Shown: positions 1 to 7,052 of the stretch, in pieces | Numbering within the stretch: position 1 is the first letter of the stretch | Layout: every line of letters starts with the position of its first letter | Assembly: GCA_947455465.1 (NCBI GenBank) | Contig: CANGNS010000015.1 | Coordinates: forward strand, 1 to 64,000 | DNA length: 64,000 nt | Reading direction: 5' to 3' | Origin: Comamonadaceae bacterium | GTDB taxonomy: Bacteria; Pseudomonadota; Gammaproteobacteria; Burkholderiales; Burkholderiaceae_C | Notes under the pieces: model-generated | What the model was told of the DNA's origin: nothing | The model's input: only the letters and a program-made list of their open reading frames with translations | Database searches by the model: none | Program-made: the position numbers and the translations under genes

Positions 1-363
1 AATGCCAACGCAGATGGCTCAGATGCCAACAACACTGTCACTTTTTCAGTAGATACCTTGATACCGACCATTGCGGTATCAAGTACTAAATCGAGCCTGA
101 TCGCAGGCGACACAGCAACGCTGACCTTTACCCTGAGTGAGCCATCGACTAACTTTGTAGCCTCCGATGTGACCGTCTCTGGCGGTACGCTGTCCAACTT
201 CACGGGTAGCGGCACCTCCTACGCCGCCACCTTCACCCCTGCGGCAAACAGTACCGCCAACGGAGTTGTCAGCGTTGCCAGTGGTGTGTTCACAGACGCT
301 GCTGATAATGCGAACAATGACGGATCGGATGCTAATAATCGTGTCACCTTTTTGGTAAACACG
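1..363 (+). repeat. Tandem 306-base coding repeat (Ig-like unit)
   Basis: The segment NANADGSDANNTVTFSVDT encoded at 1-57 recurs as NANNDGSDANNRVTFLVNT at 307-363. The bases have diverged while the residues stay alike, as expected for an old tandem repeat array kept by selection on the protein. Only the last full unit and the tail of the one before are in the window. Confidence 0.8.
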
Positions 364-1191
364 GTTCTGGGACAGTCATACTTGGGTACCGCTGCCAATG
401 ACACGCTCTCGGGAGGCGCAGGAAATGACACTATTGACGGCGGCGCAGGAACTGACACCGTCCAGTTTCAGGGTAAATTGAGTTCCTACAAAGTCACGAT
501 GTCAGGAGCCAATGGTACTGTGACCGACAGCGTGACAGCGCGTGACGGTATGGATACTCTCAAAAATATAGAACACCTGCGTTTTGCAGACTTTGATATC
601 AATACGGGCATCAAAGCGTTGGCTGGCTCCATGAATATCGCTACCGTACAGCGGGTGATGGAACTGTATGTCACCTTCTTTAACCGCACCCCTGATGCAG
701 ACGGACTGACTTATTGGCTAGGCCAATCTAAAGCAGGTGTTAGCACCACCCAAATCGCGGAATCTTTCTATGGCGTGGGGGTTCAATACACATCGCTGAC
801 GGGATTCTCGTCCACCATGACCACGACTGATTTCATCAACGTGGTGTACCGTAACGTGCTGGGACGCGCCGATGGGGCTGATGCAGGTGGCCTGCAATAC
901 TGGACTGAAAAGCTGACCAGCGGCAAAGAGACGCGCGGTAGCCTAGTCTCAACTCTCTTGGATGCTGCCCACACCTACAAGGGTGATGCCACCTATGGCT
1001 GGGTAGCCAATCTGCTGGACAACAAGATCACCGTTGCCACCAAGGTGGCCATTGACTGGGGTTTAAATTACCTCACCGCAGACGCTTCAGTCACCAACGG
1101 TATGGCTATCGCCAAGGCTGTGACCCCCACCGACTTTAGCGCAGCCATTGCTTTGGTAGGGGTGCCTGATGGCGCGGTATTTTTAACCTAG
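1..1191 (+). CDS. Ig-like repeat / RTX / DUF4214 protein, C-terminal part
   Basis: The reading frame is open from the first base of the window, so the start lies upstream. The visible part ends one Ig-like domain, then holds a complete one (motif ATLTFTLSEP, ending in NANNDGSDANN). An RTX-like glycine/aspartate run follows (GGAGNDTIDGGAGTD, about codons 138-152), and then a DUF4214 domain (FFNRTPDADGL, later YRNVLGRADGADAGG). The end of the first Ig unit (1-57) and of the second (307-363) match with a period of 306 bases, so the upstream part is probably an array of 102-residue repeats. RTX repeats bind calcium and usually mark type I secretion; DUF4214 is common in large extracellular or S-layer proteins. 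The substrate or adhesion partner is unknown. The TTG at 58 is not the real start. Confidence 0.85.
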   Translation, partial: NANADGSDANNTVTFSVDTLIPTIAVSSTKSSLIAGDTATLTFTLSEPSTNFVASDVTVSGGTLSNFTGSGTSYAATFTPAANSTANGVVSVASGVFTDAADNANNDGSDANNRVTFLVNTVLGQSYLGTAANDTLSGGAGNDTIDGGAGTDTVQFQGKLSSYKVTMSGANGTVTDSVTARDGMDTLKNIEHLRFADFDINTGIKALAGSMNIATVQRVMELYVTFFNRTPDADGLTYWLGQSKAGVSTTQIAESFYGVGVQYTSLTGFSSTMTTTDFINVVYRNVLGRADGADAGGLQYWTEKLTSGKETRGSLVSTLLDAAHTYKGDATYGWVANLLDNKITVATKVAIDWGLNYLTADASVTNGMAIAKAVTPTDFSAAIALVGVPDGAVFLT

Positions 1192-1486
1192 GTTTGCGCT
1201 CTATGCGATTAGCCCAAACTAAATAGCTGCTAGCCAGTTTTTCACATTATTTTTAGTAATCCGTTTCATTTGCGACCACGATTCGATCGCGCTTGATACC
1301 CTCAACAGATTAGGCCGTAAGCCGATTGACGTTGGTTCTGACTACCTCGATTTAATCGAGGCTATGGTCTACGGAACCATTTATTCAAGCAAACGCTTTC
1401 GCTAATTGCTCTCGTCTCTACGGCATCACAACCACTACGTAAACGTTAAGGTTAGTCCCAAAAACGCCGATTAGGCGTCAACGGAA
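1192..1486. other. Intergenic stretch with a perfect palindrome, no convincing gene
   Basis: About 295 bases without a supported gene. A plus-strand frame running to the stop near 1402 stays open for some 50 codons but has no ATG or good ribosome binding site. It reads like a degraded coding tail (LDTLNRLGRKPIDVG). A 17-base palindrome, CCTCGATTTAATCGAGG, lies at 1345-1361. I looked here for a copy of the tRNA-Arg 3' end as the far attachment site of the neighbouring element and did not find one. Confidence 0.5.
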
Positions 1487-1726
1487 TCAACTTGCATCCT
1501 TATTAAATTTGGAACCTTTACAAACAGTAGAGACTGGAACATATCGAATGTCTTTAGGATTAGTCTTTAAGACATACCCCTTATACGTTCTCACACCTGC
1601 AGCCACGTTTAGTTCTTTGAACACAGAGGCAGTCCAATTGCCGGAGCCATCAAGCGCATGAGCTTTCGAATGCAAAATACCGGTTACGACAATTGAAGCA
1701 ACTTTACTGGCTGCGCTTGCTTTCAT
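1487..1726 (-). CDS. Small hypothetical protein, possibly exported
   Basis: 79 residues, of no family I recognise. I chose the ATG at 1726 because AAGGA lies nine bases upstream; an in-frame GTG at 1765 would add 13 residues. The N-terminus is basic and then moderately hydrophobic (SKVASIVVTGIL) and ends in AHA, which could be a weak signal peptide. The rest is short and polar, with one cysteine. It is the last gene at the left edge of the integrated element, 58 bases after the DUF3102 gene and on the same strand. Function unknown. Confidence 0.45.
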   Translation of the reverse strand: MKASAASKVASIVVTGILHSKAHALDGSGNWTASVFKELNVAAGVRTYKGYVLKTNPKDIRYVPVSTVCKGSKFNKDAS

Positions 1727-1784
1727 ACCGCCCCATCCTTGACCGTATCCTATCCGCAGTGCCACTACTTTGGACTACTTTAGA

Positions 1785-2546
1785 TCAACGGAGGTAGGTT
1801 ATTGCACCATTTGCATTAAGAAAGCCCTGATTTACAAACACCTTGAATAGATCGTCTTCAGGCGCCTCAGAATTCCAATACCAATTCGATGCTGGTGGTT
1901 CGCCAAATGGTCGATCAGCTCCTCCATTTAGTTTGTAACCGATTTGAAGTTCTTCTCTGAAATTTGTGATGCCGTAGGATTGCAGTACACCGGCCACTCC
2001 ATTGGGATTTAACAGTGGCCATCGTGTGCCCATGTAATACTCGCTCGTCAAGTCAGGGTCATTCACAATACCAAAAATAGTGTAGCGCCAGTAGAAGCCT
2101 TCCGACGACCGCTTATCTCCGTGGTAGTGCTTGGACACATGGAAACTGGTCGGGCGTTCTGCGCTTGGCATGACCCAATATGTACCTGTCTCATCTTTGA
2201 ATATGTACATATATCCCGGCTGAGGTATCCAAAGACCGTCAATCCAAACCCCCTCAGAACTTCCATTGTTCTTTTCTAAATGCGACACCGTGTCGTTTTT
2301 CTCGATAAGCCTTCCGAGTGGAATCATCTTGCCTTCTGCTACGGCCATATAACGCTGCGCCTGCCGCAGAGATACTTGAACATTGTCCCGCACCCAGTGC
2401 TGAAATTTCCCGTGCGGCATCCTCTTCTTTACTTCGAGCAACAGCAGCCCAGCCGCCCGTGCATGCGAAATTGCGTCGTTCGCCAGTTGCCGTGCCAGCA
2501 GGTGCAGGCGGTTAATCTCATGTACGTGTGATTCCAAGTTGATCAT
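1785..2546 (-). CDS. DUF3102-type protein with unknown C-terminal domain
   Basis: 253 residues from the ATG at 2546, which has AAAGGA upstream; an open N-terminal extension to 2639 has no support. Residues 1-85 look like a DUF3102 domain (helical, HARAAGLLLLEVKKRM, then HWVRDNV and RQAQRYMAVAE), found on plasmids, phages and islands and generally thought to be DNA-related. Residues from about 100 on are a different, aromatic-rich region with many Trp and Tyr (GFYWRYTIFG, ASNWYWNSEAPEDD) that I cannot place. It is encoded with the element's other genes, downstream of the replication-initiator-like gene by about 110 bases. The N-terminal call is fairly secure; the function of the whole is unknown. 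Confidence 0.7.
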   Translation of the reverse strand: MINLESHVHEINRLHLLARQLANDAISHARAAGLLLLEVKKRMPHGKFQHWVRDNVQVSLRQAQRYMAVAEGKMIPLGRLIEKNDTVSHLEKNNGSSEGVWIDGLWIPQPGYMYIFKDETGTYWVMPSAERPTSFHVSKHYHGDKRSSEGFYWRYTIFGIVNDPDLTSEYYMGTRWPLLNPNGVAGVLQSYGITNFREELQIGYKLNGGADRPFGEPPASNWYWNSEAPEDDLFKVFVNQGFLNANGAITYLR

Positions 2547-2656
2547 GATTTTTCCTTTGAGGTTTTGATTCGATGAGTGTTGAACAGCAGCGTCGAAACT
2601 GCTGTGGCAGATGGTTTTTCTAGATGGTGTACGGGACACGTAGTAGGGTTGTGGCC

Positions 2657-3235
2657 CTATTCCTCTCCCATAGCCACGGCAGGCGTACTAGGTGGCGATC
2701 TAGCTATTGCGGTAGACGATGCTATCAAGGGGTGCTCTATTCCGTCAGAGGGTATAAGTGGCGCGTTTTGTTTACCCGCATCGTGCCACTTCGCATAAAG
2801 CTCATCCCGTGTGGATTTTGATTTCATCATTGCAGCCGCTGAATATGCACCACGCCGGAACCCCTCCTTCGCGCCAGTGTCATACCCCTTCAAGTCATCC
2901 AAACTTCGCCATGTAACAGCGTACCAACTTGCCTTATTTGGACGGTGCCCCATCACAGTCTCAAAAATAAAGCCAGCTTCCAGAAGGTCACGCTTGGCTC
3001 TGGTAATCACGTCAGGGCTGTTCCAACCTCGCTTGCGCAAGTAGGAACTTGACGCCAAGAGGCGTCCATTGTTGTTTTTGACGAATTGCCGGGCGAACTC
3101 AATTAACAATGAGCGTGCGGGGTGAGATAGTTTTGAGTAGGCGGGGCAGTCAAGCACGGCCCAAGGAAGTGCCACGAACCCGCCAGCATCCCGGCTGGTG
3201 TCGACTCTTGCATTTTTGTTCCAGCCATTAGCCAT
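2657..3235 (-). CDS. Winged-helix replication-initiator-like element protein
   Basis: 192 residues starting at the ATG at 3235, which overlaps the stop of the AlpA-like gene by eight bases and so suggests translational coupling. An upstream in-frame start (3262) would overlap much more. The core (about 15-110) contains FVALPWAVLDCPAYSKLSHPA and SSSYLRKRGWNSPDVITRAK. This resembles winged-helix replication or helper proteins found beside integrases in betaproteobacterial elements. The C-terminal third is low in order and probably flexible. Inferred role: element replication or its control. No catalytic motif is visible. Confidence 0.55.
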   Translation of the reverse strand: MANGWNKNARVDTSRDAGGFVALPWAVLDCPAYSKLSHPARSLLIEFARQFVKNNNGRLLASSSYLRKRGWNSPDVITRAKRDLLEAGFIFETVMGHRPNKASWYAVTWRSLDDLKGYDTGAKEGFRRGAYSAAAMMKSKSTRDELYAKWHDAGKQNAPLIPSDGIEHPLIASSTAIARSPPSTPAVAMGEE

Positions 3236-3509
3236 GGTGCACCTGCCCCGCCCCTTGTTCACCCTGTGTTCTCATCCAGGTGCGAACTTCACTGACCTTC
3301 CAGCATGTCACGCCATGCGACAGCTTTACAGGTTTTGGGAAGGTACCCGCTGCAACCTTACGCCATAACGTAGCGGCACTGAATGGCAGTGGGGCAGGAA
3401 ATTCCGGCCTTTTCGGGCCGTAAACCAATTGAGACTCGCGGATGAACGCGCTTTCCGGCAGCACGTCAAAGGCCGGTGGCTTACTGGTTCGTTTGGGTTG
3501 ATTGGACAT
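3228..3509 (-). CDS. AlpA-like DNA-binding regulator
   Basis: 93 residues from the ATG at 3509, preceded by GAGGTG; the longer frame to 3575 has no good site. The segment PFSAATLWRKVAAGTFPKPVKL followed by WKVSEVRTWM is the usual layout of AlpA / MerR-like helix-turn-helix proteins. These commonly activate the integrase or act as excisionase in P4-like elements. It sits third in the minus-strand series after the integrase. The N-terminal 35 residues are proline-rich and unlike the core. Likely targets are the repeats between the integrase and the tRNA, but this is inference. Confidence 0.7.
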   Translation of the reverse strand: MSNQPKRTSKPPAFDVLPESAFIRESQLVYGPKRPEFPAPLPFSAATLWRKVAAGTFPKPVKLSHGVTCWKVSEVRTWMRTQGEQGAGQVHHG

Positions 3510-3618
3510 TACACGCACCTCTTGTGAATTAATGCGTGTATTTTTTCCTGCCCTCCCACCTCCCCCGCAAGCCACCCCCGCCCCCTTATTTTGGGGTAGG
3601 GTATGCCTGATGATTTGG

Positions 3619-4329
3619 CTATTTTTTGTAAGCGATGTCGCGTCTACTTGTTAACCGTTCCCACACTTTTTCAAAAACTCGTTTGCTAATAAAAATCTTC
3701 TTTTCAAGGATCGCTTCTTGACATATTTTTGCCTTTATGCCGGCCTTTCCCGGATGAAATTTTGGCAGTTCTAGTGGATTGAGTCCCATTTTTTCAATTG
3801 ACTTCAACACGAATGCATCCTGTGCCATAGACCGTGAAATTGGCGTGATTTGATGTGGCTGAGTAGCTAAAGGATCAGGAGCGCACAACAACTTTTCGCA
3901 TTTCTCGACTTCTGAAACCATCACTATTCCGCGCTCTTTCACGTCCAAAAGTGAAATTGGACTGGGTAGATGCTGTACACAATCCCCCACAGAAAACGGA
4001 CCAGTTACACTTGAGAACAACCAAAAATCACAAGTCGTTGGCGAGGTTCTTTTTGGCAAAATCAGATATTGAAATCCATCTTGTCGGAAGAGAATTTTTG
4101 TAATTTCTTCAAATCCAGCGACTTGACCTTCGACCGGCTCTCCAGTCAATCCGTTAGTTTCTTCATCCGCTGTTAGTTCGTATATTGGATATGGGTCATA
4201 TTCGTTGAAATACCAACTGGGAATCAACTGGCCACGCCAGATCAATGCACACACCTCTGACACGTCACACCTCCAACGCTTTGCCAGTTCAGGTATAGAG
4301 AGGTAGCTCTTTTCAAGGTTTTGAAGCAC
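3619..4329 (-). CDS. Hypothetical protein with N-terminal HTH-like segment
   Basis: 236 residues. I take the GTG at 4329 as start because AAGAGGA lies just upstream. The first 35 residues (LSIPELAKRWRCDVSEVCAL) look like a helix-turn-helix of the kind that opens excisionase-like proteins. The middle is acidic and mixed (LTADEETNGLTGEPVEGQ). The C-terminus has a basic helical section (HPGKAGIKAKICQEAIL) resembling a second small DNA-binding module. It lies 19 bases after the integrase on the same strand and is likely co-transcribed. Such proteins occur in integrated elements but I know no function. Codon use is less GC-rich than in the host genes around it. Confidence 0.6.
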   Translation of the reverse strand: MLQNLEKSYLSIPELAKRWRCDVSEVCALIWRGQLIPSWYFNEYDPYPIYELTADEETNGLTGEPVEGQVAGFEEITKILFRQDGFQYLILPKRTSPTTCDFWLFSSVTGPFSVGDCVQHLPSPISLLDVKERGIVMVSEVEKCEKLLCAPDPLATQPHQITPISRSMAQDAFVLKSIEKMGLNPLELPKFHPGKAGIKAKICQEAILEKKIFISKRVFEKVWERLTSRRDIAYKK

Positions 4330-4348
4330 AAATTCCTCTTTTCAGCGA

Positions 4349-5572
4349 CTAGGCCACTTTGAACTCAATGATTTCTGCCCCTGTGCGCAGCTTATCCAAA
4401 TAGTCCGCCCAGCTTTGCATCATCTTTCTCCGTGCAGGGAGGTGTGCGGTGCGGTTGTATGCCCTACCGTTCGGGTCTTTGACGGTGTGCGCTAGCTGGT
4501 GTTCTATGTAATCAACACGCTCACCGAGGACCTCATCCAAAATGGTTCGAGCCATGGCGCGAAAGCCGTGGGCGGTGTGGATGTCTTTGCTGTACCCCAT
4601 GCCACGCAATGCTGCATTAAGTGTGTTTTCACTCATGGGACGCTCGTCAGACCTCAAACTTGGGAACACATAGCGGCCATGCCCAGTGACGGCATGCACG
4701 CTTCGCAAGATGACCAAGGCTTGGATGGAGAGCGGTACGATATGGTCGAGGCCCATCTTCATCTTTGTGCCCGGTATGCGCCATTCGTTGCCTTCAAGAT
4801 CAACTTCCGCCCATTCAGCTTTGCGCAGTTCCCCCGGCCTCACAAACACCAGTGGCGCTAGTTTCAATGCTCCTACCGTGCTGGGGTGCCCGGTATAGCC
4901 GTAGATGGATCGCATCAACTCGCCAGCCTGCTTGGGTTCAGTGATGGCGGCAAAGTGAGACTTGGGAATTTCTTCCAACGCCCCACGAAGGTCTGACGTC
5001 ACGTCGCGCTCCGCTAGTCCCACAGCGACACCGTAGCGGAATATGCGCCCGCATATTTGCTTTGCACGGTGGGCTGTGTCTATTGACCCGCGTGCCTCAA
5101 TCTTGCGCAGCGCCTTGTTGAGCACATCCCTTGGGCCCAGCGTGTTGATTGGCAGGCCGCCGATGAACGGGAATACATCATGCTCAAGCAGGGTTGTGAT
5201 GCGGATTTGGGTAATCTCCTTGCGGGTTACCGCCGTCTTTTTTAGCCATCCGCGAGCGACGAGCTCGAACGTGTTGGCAGCCAAGTCAGCTTTGACCTGC
5301 TTTTCCTCACGCTTGGCGGCATTAGGGTCAATGCCCTTGGAAAGCTGCTCGCGGGCCTTCTCGCGACGTTTTCTGGCATCGGCAAGGGTTACTGTTGGGT
5401 AGATGCCCAATGCCAACGTCTTGCGCTTCTCATTGAACCTGTAGTTCATTCGCCAGTACTTACCAGCAGCAGTTACTAGCAAGTACATGCCGCCGCCATC
5501 GGTGTACTTGTCGCCTGCGGCCTTGCCACTGTGCTTCGTACTGTTCTTTATGAACGTGTCATTCAGGGCCAT
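4349..5572 (-). CDS. P4-type tyrosine recombinase (integrase)
   Basis: 407 residues, the usual length for the family. Residues 1-95 form the arm-binding DUF4102 domain (KYTDGGGMYLLV, LALGIYPTVTLADAR). The catalytic domain follows with Arg245 (FVRPGELRKAEW), His335 and Arg338 (HGFRAMAR), His362 (LAHTV) and the nucleophile Tyr372 (GRAYNR), so all key residues are present. It starts 175 bases from the 3' end of a tRNA-Arg gene, the normal target for this group. Its upstream region carries several short repeats that may be arm-type sites. It very likely integrates and excises the 1487-5750 element. Confidence 0.93.
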   Translation of the reverse strand: MALNDTFIKNSTKHSGKAAGDKYTDGGGMYLLVTAAGKYWRMNYRFNEKRKTLALGIYPTVTLADARKRREKAREQLSKGIDPNAAKREEKQVKADLAANTFELVARGWLKKTAVTRKEITQIRITTLLEHDVFPFIGGLPINTLGPRDVLNKALRKIEARGSIDTAHRAKQICGRIFRYGVAVGLAERDVTSDLRGALEEIPKSHFAAITEPKQAGELMRSIYGYTGHPSTVGALKLAPLVFVRPGELRKAEWAEVDLEGNEWRIPGTKMKMGLDHIVPLSIQALVILRSVHAVTGHGRYVFPSLRSDERPMSENTLNAALRGMGYSKDIHTAHGFRAMARTILDEVLGERVDYIEHQLAHTVKDPNGRAYNRTAHLPARRKMMQSWADYLDKLRTGAEIIEFKVA

Positions 5573-5585
5573 GTTTCACTTTGCT

Positions 5586-5650
5586 GGCGGTATGTGGATT
5601 GACGGTAGTTGCAGATACCGCCAAAAATGCCGCCAATCTGACGGTATGTC
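5586..5650. repeat. Short repeats between integrase and tRNA (possible arm sites)
   Basis: GGCGGTAT at 5586-5593 is mirrored by ATACCGCC at 5615-5622, and the related direct copies GACGGTAG (5601) and GACGGTATGT (5640) lie on either side. Clusters like this upstream of a tyrosine recombinase gene are typical of integrase arm sites or of AlpA/excisionase binding sites. No binding data can be read from sequence alone. Confidence 0.45.
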
Positions 5651-5747
5651 ATGCTACCAGATGAGGTGAAGTGAGACTATCAAAAGCCGCCGTAGCTAAG
5701 AGAAACCCCCTTTCTGGGACTATCTGAGACGGTTTGACATGGAAAAA

Positions 5748-5823
5748 TGGTGCGGCTGGCGGGGATCGAACCCACGACCCTTGGCTTCGGAGGCCAATAC
5801 TCTATCCACTGAGCTACAGCCGC
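5748..5823 (-). tRNA. tRNA-Arg (anticodon CCG)
   Basis: Read on the minus strand, the acceptor stem GCGGCTG pairs with CAGCCGC. The anticodon stem TTGGC/GCCAA encloses the loop CTCCGAA with anticodon CCG, and the T arm GTGGG-TTCGATC-CCCGC is intact. The CCA end is encoded (5748-5750). The 3' end faces the integrase, so the element lies against the tRNA's 3' side and the gene has been kept intact. Confidence 0.95.
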
Positions 5824-5914
5824 AACGTGAGCGGGCAATTGTAGGTTGTTTCATGGGGTGGGCCGCTATAATCCGAGGCTGTTTTACCCGGCCCCGCGCC
5901 TATCTGAGGACACC

Positions 5915-6427
5915 ATGAGCGATTCCAGCCATTACGAAGAAAACCACACCGGTCCAATCAAAAGCCCCAAACAATTGCTGGTCGCGGTCTTTTTCTCTTT
6001 TGTTGTTCCCATTTTCCTGATCATTGGGCTGGTCTACTACGTAACCTCGGCTAACAAGCCCGCCGCCGGAGCCGTCAACATGGAGCGCACCACAGCGCAA
6101 AACATCCAAAAAATCGGCGCAGTCGAGGTGCGTGATGCCAACCGCGAAATGAAAACCGGCGAGGCTGTTTTCAAAGCCCAATGCTCCACCTGCCACGCTG
6201 CGGGTTTGGCCGGTTCGCCCAAGTTTGGTGACCAAGCGGCATGGGCACCGCGCATCAAAACCGGTTTCGCTTCGCTGCTCAACTCGGCATTGAAGGGCAA
6301 AAACGCGATGGGCGCCCAAGGCGGCGGCGATTTTGACGATTTCGAAATTGCCCGTGCAGTGGTTTACATGGCCAACGCAGGTGGTGCCAAGTTCCCAGAA
6401 CCCGTCAAAGCGGAAGCTGCTAAGTAA
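5915..6427 (+). CDS. Membrane-anchored c5-type cytochrome c
   Basis: 170 residues. The ATG at 5915 has TGAGGA upstream; the frame is open earlier but without a site. A single membrane helix (about 24-47, VFFSFVVPIFLIIGLVYYV) anchors the protein, with the C-terminal haem domain outside. The haem site is CSTCH and the distal methionine is probably the one in YMANAG. This architecture is common in betaproteobacteria for small electron carriers feeding a terminal oxidase. It is monocistronic and ends at a strong hairpin terminator. Family is secure; the electron partner is not shown. Confidence 0.88.
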   Translation: MSDSSHYEENHTGPIKSPKQLLVAVFFSFVVPIFLIIGLVYYVTSANKPAAGAVNMERTTAQNIQKIGAVEVRDANREMKTGEAVFKAQCSTCHAAGLAGSPKFGDQAAWAPRIKTGFASLLNSALKGKNAMGAQGGGDFDDFEIARAVVYMANAGGAKFPEPVKAEAAK

Positions 6428-6441
6428 GGCCTTACGCACTC

Positions 6442-6473
6442 AACAAAAAACCGGCTGAGGCCGGTTTTTTGTT
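6442..6473. terminator. Bidirectional terminator
   Basis: The stem AAAAAACCGGC/GCCGGTTTTTT with loop TGAG is followed by T on both strands. It serves the cytochrome gene (plus) and the hypothetical gene at 6494 (minus). Confidence 0.85.
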
Positions 6474-6493
6474 GCCACCAACCCAACGGAAAG

Positions 6494-7039
6494 TCAGTGC
6501 GGGCCTAGCTGCAAAGCGGCTGGGCTGCGTTGGTAGCCAAATTGCTGCGCCAAGGTGCCACTCAAGGTTTCCTGCACAGGCCAGTGGTGCAATTCGAGCG
6601 CCTGGGCGAGACTGGCCACATCTTGGGTGTGGACCAAGCCAAAGCCCAAATGGGTATGCAAATACGGCCAGCCTTTCTCGTCCATATAGCACTGCAACAA
6701 CACCGCCGGGGCGCCCGCGCTGGAGCGAATGGCACCGTCGGCATCCACACGCCAGATGTAGGGCGTGGCCTCCAACTCCACATAGACGCGCTGTGGGCCA
6801 TTCTGGAAATACCAGCAACCTTGTGGATCGACGGCGTAATTGCGCTCGATGAAATCGATCAGCTTCAGGTGTTTGAGCATAGAGCCCTTGGCGCCAGGCA
6901 AGCCACTGGCAAAAGCTCCTAGGGCCTGGGTGCGGTCATCGCGCATATACCAGTTGCCTCGGGCGTCCAGACCCAGCCAGCCGTAACAGTGCGGCACGTT
7001 AGGCCACTTGGCCATGGCTTGTTTGACGATGTCGTCCAT
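6494..7039 (-). CDS. Conserved hypothetical protein (DUF29xx-type)
   Basis: 181 residues. The ATG at 7039 is preferred over a TTG three codons upstream, with AAGGC as ribosome site. The sequence is soluble and rich in Trp/Tyr (CYGWLGLDARGNWYM, CWYFQNGPQRVYVELE) and has no signal or membrane segment. I remember it as a widespread betaproteobacterial protein of unknown function, probably one of the DUF2944/2946-era Pfam families, but I am not certain of the number. It lies about 13 bases downstream of the YheT-like hydrolase and is probably in the same transcript. Function unknown. Confidence 0.7.
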   Translation of the reverse strand: MDDIVKQAMAKWPNVPHCYGWLGLDARGNWYMRDDRTQALGAFASGLPGAKGSMLKHLKLIDFIERNYAVDPQGCWYFQNGPQRVYVELEATPYIWRVDADGAIRSSAGAPAVLLQCYMDEKGWPYLHTHLGFGLVHTQDVASLAQALELHHWPVQETLSGTLAQQFGYQRSPAALQLGPH

Positions 7040-7052
7040 GCGGTGCAATGCC

